A stretch of 6,027 nucleotides of DNA, taken from the NCBI GenBank assembly GCA_013002595.1, contig JABDJG010000410.1:1-6027 (forward strand), given 5' to 3'. The translations under genes and the position numbers were made by a program. Below, piece by piece: positions 1 to 5,188 of this stretch. This stretch comes from Hyphomicrobiales bacterium. Lineage in GTDB: Bacteria > Pseudomonadota > Alphaproteobacteria > Rhizobiales > Aestuariivirgaceae. The notes beneath the pieces are model-generated. The model ran no database searches. It was given only the letters and a program-made list of their open reading frames with translations, and was not told the origin of the DNA. The first letter of the stretch is position 1, and each line of letters starts with the position of its first letter.

Positions 1-213
1 GAGGATCTGCGCCGGTTCCACGTGGTTCAGGAAATCGGTGAGGACCATCTGCACATTTCAAAGGGCGAGGCACTGGCGGCGGCGGTACAGGACATCGATC
101 TGAGCATCTGCGCGAGGTGCACCAAGCGGGTGTTCCTGGAATGCGAAGGCCTGCCCAACGAGAGGCGGCAGGACGCCAAGCGCTTGCTGAAGGACGGGTT
201 GGCGGCCAGCTAA
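1..213 (+). CDS. C-terminal fragment of an unrecognised protein with a Cys cluster
   Basis: The reading frame is open from the first base of the window and ends at TAA 211-213, so only the last 70 residues are visible. A GTG at 22 lies in frame, but the coding frame continues upstream of it without a stop, so I treat the gene as truncated by the window edge. The visible part is hydrophilic. It has the segment ICARCTKRVFLEC, where three cysteines (fragment residues 37, 40 and 48) form C-x2-C-x7-C, followed by a charged tail. This could bind a metal or be redox active, but nothing else supports that and I do not recognise the family. No membrane segment is seen. It converges on the next gene with only 12 bases between the two stops and no obvious terminator hairpin. 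Coding status is likely; function is unknown. Confidence 0.65.
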   Translation, partial: EDLRRFHVVQEIGEDHLHISKGEALAAAVQDIDLSICARCTKRVFLECEGLPNERRQDAKRLLKDGLAAS

Positions 214-225
214 GTATAACGAATA

Positions 226-627
226 TCAGGGCCGGGTGCGGGTGGCCTTGATGATCCGGGCGGCGGTTTGCTGCAGGAGATCGAGATAGGCCCGGTACTG
301 GTCGCGCGACATGATGGCTTTCATCTTGCGCTTTTCGCGGGTTTCAACCGCCTGGAGCTCGCTGCTGGCCCGGCGCAATTTTGCAAATTCCGGCTTGGCA
401 TTTGGATTGATGCCGTATTTGCGGAAGATGACGGCCAATTCGCGGTCCGAGCGCTTGAGCACTTTGCGCACCCTGGCGCGCTGGCCCGGGTCGAGCTTGA
501 TGCGCTTGAGCACCGGGGTGTCATAGATGTTGCCGGCCCGGGCGTCTTGCGGCACCGCCAGACACAGACTGCCGGCGAGCAGTGCGGCTGTGAGCGTGAG
601 CATTGGCTTGTTGAACCGGGGTTTCAC
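226..627 (-). CDS. small secreted alpha-helical protein, function unknown
   Basis: I prefer the GTG at 627, which gives 133 residues beginning MKPRFNKPMLTL. A TTG at 642 would add five residues and an ATG at 603 would remove eight; none has a convincing Shine-Dalgarno, so the start is uncertain. The N-terminus is a classic Sec signal peptide: basic residues, the hydrophobic run LTLTAALLAGSLCLAV, then a likely cleavage after ARA before GNIYD. The mature part of about 100 residues is rich in Lys, Arg and Glu, has no cysteine and looks almost wholly helical. It contains LDPGQRARVRKVLKRSDREL early and MSRDQYRAYLDLL near the end. This layout recalls the periplasmic LTxxQ proteins (Spy/CpxP, heavy-metal sensor partners), which also have a start-of-helix 'L-x-x-x-Q' signature, but the similarity is only general. 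Its long upstream region is shared with the divergent ArsR-type repressor gene, so it could be one of that repressor's targets. Confidence 0.7.
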   Translation of the reverse strand: MKPRFNKPMLTLTAALLAGSLCLAVPQDARAGNIYDTPVLKRIKLDPGQRARVRKVLKRSDRELAVIFRKYGINPNAKPEFAKLRRASSELQAVETREKRKMKAIMSRDQYRAYLDLLQQTAARIIKATRTRP

Positions 628-775
628 CCGATGACAATACAACGCATGCTGGTATCAATCGAGCGCCGGGCTGCAACGGCTGTGGAAAATTGGCCGGCGG
701 CGCAGTTCGGTATGGTCCAACTTGATCACACGTGCCGCCGTCATTGTGACGCGCGGGCGAGTTCTGATGGGTGAT

Positions 776-840
776 GTAATTAGCTAATCAACTAATTGAC
801 TTTTTACGCCGGGTTGCGTAATTAGTCAATTAGCTAAATT
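776..840. promoter_or_regulatory. paired AT-rich operator dyads with outward -35-like boxes
   Basis: Two imperfect palindromes stand out from GC-rich surroundings. Dyad 1 at 778-797 is AATTAG-N8-CTAATT. Dyad 2 at 820-839 is AATTAG-N8-CTAAAT. Their offset is 42 bp, close to four helical turns. The two halves are also inverted copies of each other: 780-797 and the complement of 820-837 agree at 16 of 18 positions. On the plus strand a -35-like TTGACT (796-801) overlaps dyad 1; only weak -10 candidates follow (best CGTAAT at 817-822, spacing 15). On the minus strand TTGACT (829-824) is followed after 17 bases by TAAAAA (806-801). Self-binding of the adjacent ArsR/SdpR-type repressor here is inferred from position and symmetry, which fit the family's habit of autoregulation. 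Confidence 0.6.
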
Positions 841-857
841 CAATATGGTGAATTTTT

Positions 858-1160
858 ATGGACAAGATTTTTCAGGCACTGGCGTCCAGTGTGCGGCGCC
901 AGATCCTGGCCTACCTGGCCGGCGGGCGGCTGCCGGCCGGCGAAATCGCGGCACGCTTCGACATGGCCAAGCCGTCGGTGTCGAAGCATTTGAGCATTCT
1001 GGAGAACGCCGGGCTGATCTCGAGCGAGAAGGAAGGCCAGTTCGTGTTCTACTCGCTGGTCAGCGAGAACCTGGTCAACACGCTGAACGGCTACGTCCAG
1101 GAAGTGTGCCCGGTTTCACGGCCCCTGAAGCGCGAGGCCGAGGCGAAAGCCAAGGGGTGA
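858..1160 (+). CDS. ArsR-family repressor, SdpR-like autorepressor type
   Basis: The 100-residue product is a single winged helix-turn-helix domain. Residues 1-25 (DKIFQALASSVRRQILAYL) are the typical ArsR opening, residues 27-53 (AGEIAARFDMAKPSVSKHLSILENAGL) contain the recognition helix, and residues 54-67 (SSEKEGQFVFYSL) form the wing. There is only one cysteine, C84, and no CxC metal site, so it does not look like a metal sensor; it best resembles the SdpR-type autorepressors. The ATG at 858 is chosen because the family normally begins directly at this motif; GGTG at 847-850 is a modest Shine-Dalgarno. An ATG at 845 is in another frame. The paired dyads just upstream are a likely operator. 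No SdpI-like or other target gene follows on the same strand: a palindromic repeat and a convergent gene come next. It may therefore control itself, the divergent secreted-protein gene, or distant genes. Confidence 0.9.
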   Translation: MDKIFQALASSVRRQILAYLAGGRLPAGEIAARFDMAKPSVSKHLSILENAGLISSEKEGQFVFYSLVSENLVNTLNGYVQEVCPVSRPLKREAEAKAKG

Positions 1161-1193
1161 GGGGGCATGTGGACAGGCATTCGCATTTCTTGT

Positions 1194-1276
1194 CCGTCAT
1201 CCCGGCCTTGAGCCGGGACCCAGAAATTATTTTGCAAGGCGCTGCTCCAGGTCCCGGCTCAAGGCCGGGATGACGG
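1194..1276. repeat. perfect 27-bp inverted repeat of a REP-like palindrome
   Basis: The arms 1194-1220 and 1250-1276 are exact reverse complements over 27 bases, separated by 29 bases. Each arm is itself palindromic (CCCGGC-CTTGA-GCCGGG), so the element can fold as one long stem or two small hairpins. This is the layout of REP/BIME-type intergenic elements, and sequences of the GTCATCCCGG type are common in alphaproteobacterial intergenic DNA (from memory, not checked). It lies between the convergent repressor and LysE genes, 33 and 21 bases from their stop codons, and may end transcription from both sides. No clear T-run follows either arm, so I call it a repeat rather than an intrinsic terminator. 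No transposase is nearby. Confidence 0.85.
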
Positions 1277-1297
1277 TTTAGGGGCTGCCGGGGCAGA

Positions 1298-1882
1298 TCA
1301 CGACAACAGCGCCAGGGCGACGACGAGCAGCATGGCGAGGGCCATCAGGATATTGATGATGCGTTGGGTGCGCTGGGGTAAATCGAGGCGTTTGAGGCTG
1401 GCGCCGGCGTAGAGCCAGGCGAAGTGGGCCGGGATCCAGATGGCGTTCAACAGCGCGAACTTGATCAGGGTTTCGGCCATCAGGTGGTCGGGCATGAAGA
1501 CAAAGCCGCCGAACAGGGTGGTGTTGACGGCATAGGCCTTGGGGTTGATGGCCTGCAGGGCAATGCCGTTGCCGAGGCCGGGCGCGGTCCGGCTCTCGAT
1601 GAAGGCGACTTTCGAGCCGGCGAGCGCGATGCGGGCGGCGAGATAGACCAGGTAGCACAGCGATGCGCCCAGCAGCACTTCGCGCACATAGGGCACCGAC
1701 AGGACAAAGGCGGCAAGGCCGGTGACGACGGCGAAGGCAACCAGATTGTTGCCGGCCCAAAGCCCTGCCATATAGGCAAGCCCGGCGCGAAAGCCGAAGC
1801 CCGAGCCAACGCCGGCGACCGACAGGACGCCGGGGCCGGGCGTGATGATGAGAAAGAACACCGCGGCGGCGAACGACCACAT
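1298..1882 (-). CDS. LysE/RhtB-family amino acid exporter
   Basis: The 194-residue product is an inner-membrane protein with about six hydrophobic segments, the normal length and layout for the LysE/RhtB family of amino acid and small-metabolite exporters. Family marks are the early TPGPGVL (residues 14-20, after the first membrane stretch), the Gly-rich GFRAGLAYMAGLWAGN (30-45) and NPKAYAVNTTLF (113-124) at the start of the fourth segment. The last segment, ILMALAMLLVVALALL, ends at the C-terminus. The substrate cannot be told from sequence; the family exports Lys, Arg, Thr, homoserine, Leu and others. The start is the ATG at 1882. A longer frame exists, but it would add a basic stretch not typical of the family and overlap trmO. 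The ATG lies two bases after the trmO stop (TGAcaATG), so the two genes are probably cotranscribed and translationally coupled. No separate Shine-Dalgarno is visible. Confidence 0.9.
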   Translation of the reverse strand: MWSFAAAVFFLIITPGPGVLSVAGVGSGFGFRAGLAYMAGLWAGNNLVAFAVVTGLAAFVLSVPYVREVLLGASLCYLVYLAARIALAGSKVAFIESRTAPGLGNGIALQAINPKAYAVNTTLFGGFVFMPDHLMAETLIKFALLNAIWIPAHFAWLYAGASLKRLDLPQRTQRIINILMALAMLLVVALALLS

Positions 1883-1884
1883 TG

Positions 1885-2382
1885 TCAGGTGCCCGCGCCG
1901 TCGATGGTTGCGATCCATGGCTTGATGTCGATGAGCGGCGTGCCGTTGAGGCAGTCGATGGCATCGATGTGCAAAAAACCGTTTTCGGCATCAAGGCCGG
2001 TCAGTTCGACCGTGGCCAGCGCAATCGGGTTGGGCCGGACCGGTGAGCGCAGGGCAAAGGTGCCGGACGGCTCAAGCGAATGGCGCGGCTGCTGCAGGAT
2101 GATGTCGCGGCGCGCCTCGTGCATCCAGTAGAGCAGGATAATGTGGCGGTAGTCTTCGAGGCCATTGAGACCCTGGCGCCAGGCTTCATCGACATAGACG
2201 GTTGCCGGCTCACCGCGCTCGCGGGCAATGCGCAGGTTTTTCGGGCAGTCCTCGCGTTTCAGCCACGGGCTCTCGATGTGGCCGATGAACTGGAGGCGGG
2301 CATCGTTGGCGGTTTTGGCCGGATCGAACGGCAGGACGATTTCACGGGGGCGGGCGGAATACATTGGACTTTGGTTCTTCAC
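1885..2382 (-). CDS. trmO: tRNA (N6-threonylcarbamoyladenosine(37)-N6)-methyltransferase TrmO
   Basis: This 165-residue protein belongs to the TsaA/TrmO (UPF0066) family. These enzymes use S-adenosylmethionine to methylate t6A at position 37 of certain tRNAs, in E. coli mainly tRNA-Thr, tuning decoding. The family signatures are complete: FIGHIESPW (residues 32-40), the Arg-Pro-rich LRSPVRPNPIALATVELTGL (111-130) and LNGTPLIDIKPW (145-156). The domain fills nearly the whole protein, without the C-terminal extension seen in E. coli TrmO. The GTG at 2382 gives the longest product; the ATG at 2364 (MYSARPREIV) is equally plausible and removes only six variable residues. Neither has a strong Shine-Dalgarno. 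It is the first gene of a minus-strand pair with the LysE-type exporter and diverges from the B3/B4-domain gene, with about 40-58 bases between them for both promoters. Confidence 0.92.
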   Translation of the reverse strand: MKNQSPMYSARPREIVLPFDPAKTANDARLQFIGHIESPWLKREDCPKNLRIARERGEPATVYVDEAWRQGLNGLEDYRHIILLYWMHEARRDIILQQPRHSLEPSGTFALRSPVRPNPIALATVELTGLDAENGFLHIDAIDCLNGTPLIDIKPWIATIDGAGT

Positions 2383-2422
2383 CGGCTATGAGTTCTGTTT
2401 TTCCGATAACATCGTTGCCGCC

Positions 2423-3133
2423 ATGAAGCTTGATATTTCTGACATTGCCAATGACTTTCCCGCGTACCGGGTGGCGGTGATCGTTGCCAGCGATCTGGCG
2501 ATACCGGCCGAACGGCCGGCAGCGTTCGACGATGAGATCGCGCAGCGCTCCATAACGGCGCGCGAGCGCTGGGCCGGATTTGAGCTGTCCGAGATCCCCG
2601 GCATTGCCGTGTGGCGCAAGGCCTACAAGCAGTTCGGCATCAAGAAGACATCGTACCGCTGTTCGGTGGAGCGGCTAATCAAGAACGCGCTGGCGGTGCG
2701 CGAGTTGCCGGCGATCAACCCGTTTGTCGATGCCTATAATGCGGTCTCGCTGACCCATGTGTTTCCCGCCGGCGCCGATGATCTTGATCATGTGACCGGC
2801 GATCTGGCGTTCCGCTATGCGCGCGATAGTGACAGCTTCATTGCGCTCGGACGGGCAGATGAGGGTGAAGACCCGCCCAAGCCGGGCGAAGTGGTCTATG
2901 CCGATGGGGCCAAGGTGCTGTGCCGGCGCTGGAACTGGTATCAGGATCACCGCTCCCCGGTGAGCGCGGCAACGCGGCGTGCGGTGCTGACCATCCAGGA
3001 CAATGGTGAAGGTGATCTGCCGGCGGCAGTCGATGATGCTGTTGGTTTGATCGGCACCTGGTGCGGCGGCCGGTGTTCGGTTGCCTATGCCTCGGCAGCT
3101 GAGCCGTGCGCCGAGCTTTCAATCAGCTCTTGA
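2423..3133 (+). CDS. B3/B4 tRNA-binding domain protein, PheRS-beta editing-domain homologue
   Basis: The 236-residue product matches the free-standing B3/B4-domain family (COG3382), related to the editing module of phenylalanyl-tRNA synthetase beta, which hydrolyses Tyr-tRNA(Phe). Recognisable parts are WRKAYKQFGIKKTSYRCSVE (residues 64-83), the core INPFVDAYNAVSLTHVFPAG (98-117), DLDHVTGDLAFRYA (120-133) and VLCRRWNWYQDHRSPV (165-180), followed by the usual final segment with GLIGTWCGG (208-216). The length is normal and no synthetase domain is attached. It is cytosolic. The role of these stand-alone proteins is not settled; trans-editing of misacylated tRNA is a reasonable hypothesis only. 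The ATG at 2423 starts exactly where the family starts, although no Shine-Dalgarno precedes it. It diverges from trmO. Its TGA at 3131-3133 overlaps the end of the convergent MlaC-like gene by 11 bases. Confidence 0.88.
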   Translation: MKLDISDIANDFPAYRVAVIVASDLAIPAERPAAFDDEIAQRSITARERWAGFELSEIPGIAVWRKAYKQFGIKKTSYRCSVERLIKNALAVRELPAINPFVDAYNAVSLTHVFPAGADDLDHVTGDLAFRYARDSDSFIALGRADEGEDPPKPGEVVYADGAKVLCRRWNWYQDHRSPVSAATRRAVLTIQDNGEGDLPAAVDDAVGLIGTWCGGRCSVAYASAAEPCAELSISS

Positions 3134-3722
3134 GGTAACGCATCAGCCCGTCAAAATCGCCGCCGGATTTCTTGGAGAGCACGGAGACGAACTCCTGGCG
3201 CATCTGCAGCGCCAGCCAGACGCCTTTGACGCGGACATCGAACACCCGGTAGCGGCTGCCTTTGCGGACGACGCGCCATTCCATGGTCGCGGCCCTGCCA
3301 CCGGCAAACAGCAGGTGGCCCTTGACGACAACGTCCTTGTTGCTGCGCGAGCTGGAACTTCTGACGACATAGCTCTGGCCGGCAAAGCTTCTGGAATTCT
3401 GAATGAACAGATCGACGATCAGATTGGTGACCAGCCGGTTGTACTCCTTGCGGTGGCGGGCCGGCATCTTGCGGCGGTATTTGCCAAGTGCAAAGGAGGC
3501 GACCGACGAAATGGCTGAATTGCGCCGGACCAGGTTGCGAAAGGCCGATGCCGAGCCGGACCGGGCTGCGGCAATGGCCTGACCGGCGACCTTGGTGACA
3601 AATTGCTCGGCGCCCCGGTCGGCCAGAACAGGTGTCGGCGACAAGGATACTGCTGCCATGGCAGCGGCACTTGTTATGGTCGTCATGAACCGGCGGCGGG
3701 AGAATCGGGACGTCTCTTGCAT
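3123..3722 (-). CDS. MlaC/Ttg2D-family periplasmic lipid-binding protein with Tat-like signal
   Basis: From the ATG at 3722 the product has 199 residues. It opens with a twin-arginine type signal: SRRRFM (residues 8-13), the weakly hydrophobic stretch TTITSAAAMAAVSL and a probable cleavage after PVLA before DRG. The mature part follows the MlaC/Ttg2D (toluene tolerance) family pattern: AEQFVTKVAGQAIAAARSGS, then ISSVASFALGKYRRKMPARHRKEYNRL, VVRSSSSRSNKDVVVKGHLL, MEWRVVRKGSRYRVFDVRVKGVWLALQMRQEFVSVL and a short Gly-rich C-terminus. MlaC proteins carry phospholipids across the periplasm to or from an MlaFEDB complex; relatives include HpnM. No mlaA, B, D, E or F lies in the window, so it is an orphan here and its partner is unknown. 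ATGs at 3725 and 3764 and a GTG at 3779 are in frame, but the signal peptide fits best from 3722. No Shine-Dalgarno is evident. Confidence 0.85.
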   Translation of the reverse strand: MQETSRFSRRRFMTTITSAAAMAAVSLSPTPVLADRGAEQFVTKVAGQAIAAARSGSASAFRNLVRRNSAISSVASFALGKYRRKMPARHRKEYNRLVTNLIVDLFIQNSRSFAGQSYVVRSSSSRSNKDVVVKGHLLFAGGRAATMEWRVVRKGSRYRVFDVRVKGVWLALQMRQEFVSVLSKKSGGDFDGLMRYLKS

Positions 3723-3860
3723 CATGCACAAGATGTAGCGGCGAATGTTTAAGGATTCAACCATACACAACCCGGCCACAAGGCAGAAAATGGCCGTCCT
3801 GATGTTTCAAATTGGATATGTGGTTAAAAATATGTCGTTTACGATAGTCGGCCATGGAAT

Positions 3861-3889
3861 TTGATAAAATAAAAAAATAATGATATGAT
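3861..3889 (+). promoter_or_regulatory. sigma70-type promoter of the DUF2089-lemA-TPM operon
   Basis: TTGATA (3861-3866) and TATGAT (3884-3889) each match the housekeeping consensus at five of six positions and are separated by the ideal 17 bases. Transcription would start near 3896, giving a leader of about 23 bases. No other good promoter was seen before the three plus-strand genes that follow. Confidence 0.7.
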
Positions 3890-3890
3890 T

Positions 3891-3905
3891 TTTCAAATTG
3901 TGAAA
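3891..3905. promoter_or_regulatory. operator-like dyad TTTCA-N5-TGAAA at the start site
   Basis: The perfect five-base arms TTTCA and TGAAA with a five-base spacer lie directly after the -10 box and over the predicted transcription start, the usual place for a repressor site. A likely candidate ligand is the DUF2089 HTH protein encoded immediately downstream, but this is inference. Confidence 0.45.
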
Positions 3906-3918
3906 TCTAGGTGCCTGA

Positions 3919-4278
3919 ATGAGCCGTTGTTTGCAATGTGACCAAGCGCTTGAAGTGAGCCAGCTGCGGTGTCGTGGCTGCGAGGTCACGCACTCAGGAA
4001 GGTTTATGACCGGCCGGCTGGCGCGGCTTTCAGGCAGCCAGCAGCGCCTGATCGAACAGGTTATATTGGCCGGCGGCAACCTGAAAGAGGTCGCCCGGGA
4101 CGCCGAAGTCAGCTATCCGACGTTCCGCAAACGGCTCGAGGCGGTGATCGATGACCTCAATGAACTGCGCCGCCGCGACGATGAAACGGCACGCGCGCTG
4201 CTTGAGGATGTCGAGCACAAGCGGTTGGCGCCGGAGGCCGCAGCGCGCCAGATCAAGGAGATGAACGGTGGAACCTGA
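3919..4278 (+). CDS. DUF2089-family zinc-ribbon/HTH protein, probable transcription regulator
   Basis: The 119-residue product has the DUF2089 layout. An N-terminal zinc ribbon has cysteine pairs C4-x2-C7 and C18-x2-C21 (CLQC, CRGC). The linker GRFMTGRLARL follows. A helix-turn-helix resembling sigma-region-4 or Fis-type helices covers about residues 38-80 (GGNLKEVARDAEVSYPTFRK is its core). The last 30 residues are a short helical hairpin, ALLEDVEHKRLAPEAAARQI. The family is uncharacterised; DNA binding is inferred from the HTH. The ATG at 3919 follows AGGTG (3909-3913) by five bases and a near-consensus promoter. Its end overlaps lemA by 11 bases, so it is the first gene of an operon with lemA and the TPM gene and probably regulates it. 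The terminal hairpin matches the start of the LemA product in spacing, described among the findings. Confidence 0.85.
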   Translation: MSRCLQCDQALEVSQLRCRGCEVTHSGRFMTGRLARLSGSQQRLIEQVILAGGNLKEVARDAEVSYPTFRKRLEAVIDDLNELRRRDDETARALLEDVEHKRLAPEAAARQIKEMNGGT

Positions 4279-5188
4279 GGAGCGCATCCAGCGGATGGCC
4301 GATGAGGGTTTGCTGGACGAAAAACAGGCCGAGATGCTGCGGTCCAGCTTTGCCGGCCAGCATGGCGTCGAGCCGGTGCCGCATTCAGGCGTTGCCAGGG
4401 TGCGCGGACTGTTTCTGGGATCGGCGGCGCTTGTGGTGGTTTTCGTGATTTTCATGCTGGCCGGCGGCGGCCCGGAACTGGAGGTCATTCAAGATGTCAG
4501 TAAAACGCTTAACCTGCCAGGAGGACATGGCGAGATGAACCGGACAATATCAACACTCCTGGCCATTGGGCTGATGCTCATCGTGCCGCTTTTGCTGTGG
4601 GGCTGGATGCACAATTCACTGGTCGCGCATGAAGAAAAGGTGTTCGAGACCTGGGCCCAGACCGAGAGCAACTTTCAGCGCCGCGCCGATCTGATCCCCA
4701 ACCTGGTCGAGAGGGTCACGCGATATCTCAAACATGAGCGTGAAACGCTAACCGACGTGACCAGTGCGCGGGCCAAGTCAATCGAGCAACTGGCCAAGGG
4801 CATCGACAAGCTGATCGGCGACCAGAAGGCGGCCAGCGATCTGCTGCGCCAGGGCCGGGCGGTCGTCGAGGACGACGCGCTGATGAAGAAACTGTTCGAT
4901 GCGCAAACCGCGCTGGGCGCCAACGTGACAAATCTCATGGCGGTCTCGGAAAACTATCCCGACCTGAGATCGTCGGACCAGTTCCTGCAGCTGCAGGCCC
5001 AGCTTGAAGGCACCGAGAACCGGGTCAATGTTGCGCGGATGCGCTTCAACGAGGCGGTCGGCGAGTACAACGGCACGATGCGCATGCTGCCGTGGAGCCT
5101 GGTTGCATCGGCCGGCAGCTTCAGGCGCAAGGCGTATTTCCGCTCCGATGAGGAGGCGCGCAATGCGCCGGAACTGGACCTTGAGTAA
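4268..5188 (+). CDS. lemA: LemA-family membrane protein with N-terminal hairpin and extra TM segment
   Basis: The 306-residue product is longer than usual LemA (about 185-200). Residues 1-28 form a SHOCT-like helical hairpin (EERIQRMADEGLLDEKQAEM). Residues 47-66 are a first membrane segment, 67-92 a loop and 94-113 a second membrane segment. The LemA domain runs from 116 to the end: NSLVAHEEKVFETWAQTESN, QRRADLIPNLVE, ENYPDLRSSDQFLQLQAQLE, GTENRVNVARMRFNEAVGEY and KAYFRSDEEARNAPELDL. LemA proteins are membrane-anchored helical bundles of unclear function, often next to TPM-domain proteins. The GTG at 4268 has an excellent Shine-Dalgarno, AAGGAG at 4255-4260, seven bases upstream, and overlaps the DUF2089 gene by 11 bases. 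An internal ATG at 4535 (residue 90) with its own AGGAGG would yield a standard 217-residue LemA. The extension is in frame with no stop between, so fusion or dual start are both possible. Confidence 0.9.
   Translation: MEPEERIQRMADEGLLDEKQAEMLRSSFAGQHGVEPVPHSGVARVRGLFLGSAALVVVFVIFMLAGGGPELEVIQDVSKTLNLPGGHGEMNRTISTLLAIGLMLIVPLLLWGWMHNSLVAHEEKVFETWAQTESNFQRRADLIPNLVERVTRYLKHERETLTDVTSARAKSIEQLAKGIDKLIGDQKAASDLLRQGRAVVEDDALMKKLFDAQTALGANVTNLMAVSENYPDLRSSDQFLQLQAQLEGTENRVNVARMRFNEAVGEYNGTMRMLPWSLVASAGSFRRKAYFRSDEEARNAPELDLE
4519..4537 (+). promoter_or_regulatory. internal ribosome binding site and ATG within lemA
   Basis: AGGAGG at 4519-4524 is a perfect Shine-Dalgarno. An ATG in the lemA frame follows at 4535-4537 after ten bases. 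Translation from it would begin MNRTISTLLAIGLMLIVPLL, exactly the point where ordinary LemA proteins begin with their single membrane anchor. The spacing is slightly long, so use in the cell is uncertain. An ATG at 4527 is in another frame. Confidence 0.5.

Larger units (their letters stand above)
3805..3905. repeat. TTTCAAATTG direct repeats flanking an AT-rich control island
   Basis: The ten bases TTTCAAATTG occur at 3805-3814 and again at 3891-3900, 86 bases apart. GATATG follows the first copy directly (3815-3820) and precedes the second (3882-3887). The stretch between is far richer in A and T than the flanking genes. The second copy extends into the dyad TTTCA-AATTG-TGAAA (3891-3905). 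The repeats may be two sites for one regulator in the gap between the divergent MlaC-like and DUF2089 genes; chance is possible in AT-rich DNA. Confidence 0.45.

Noticed and set aside
268..774. Plus-strand open frame of 168 codons opposite the secreted-protein gene
   Set aside because: The minus-strand product has a proper signal peptide and plausible composition; this frame has neither and runs through the intergenic gap.
845..1273. Open frame starting at ATG 845
   Set aside because: It is out of frame with the ArsR-type gene, which has full family motifs, and it runs into the inverted repeat.
1194..1276. Inverted repeat as insertion sequence or MITE ends
   Set aside because: Only 29 bases separate the arms, no transposase is present and no clear target duplication flanks them; a REP-like doublet fits better.
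1278..1994. Minus-strand open frame of 238 codons
   Set aside because: It is an Arg/Pro-rich shadow of the LysE gene in another frame, without membrane segments or motifs.
1424..2131. Long plus-strand open frame of 235 codons
   Set aside because: It lies antisense to the clear LysE and TrmO genes, and its translation is low-complexity Gly/Asp/Arg-rich with no family motif; it is a by-product of GC-rich coding on the other strand.
2383..2422. Promoters in the short gap between trmO and the B3/B4 gene
   Set aside because: Only a GATAAC-like -10 (2405-2410) was seen, without a matching -35, so I did not annotate a site although promoters must lie in or near this gap.
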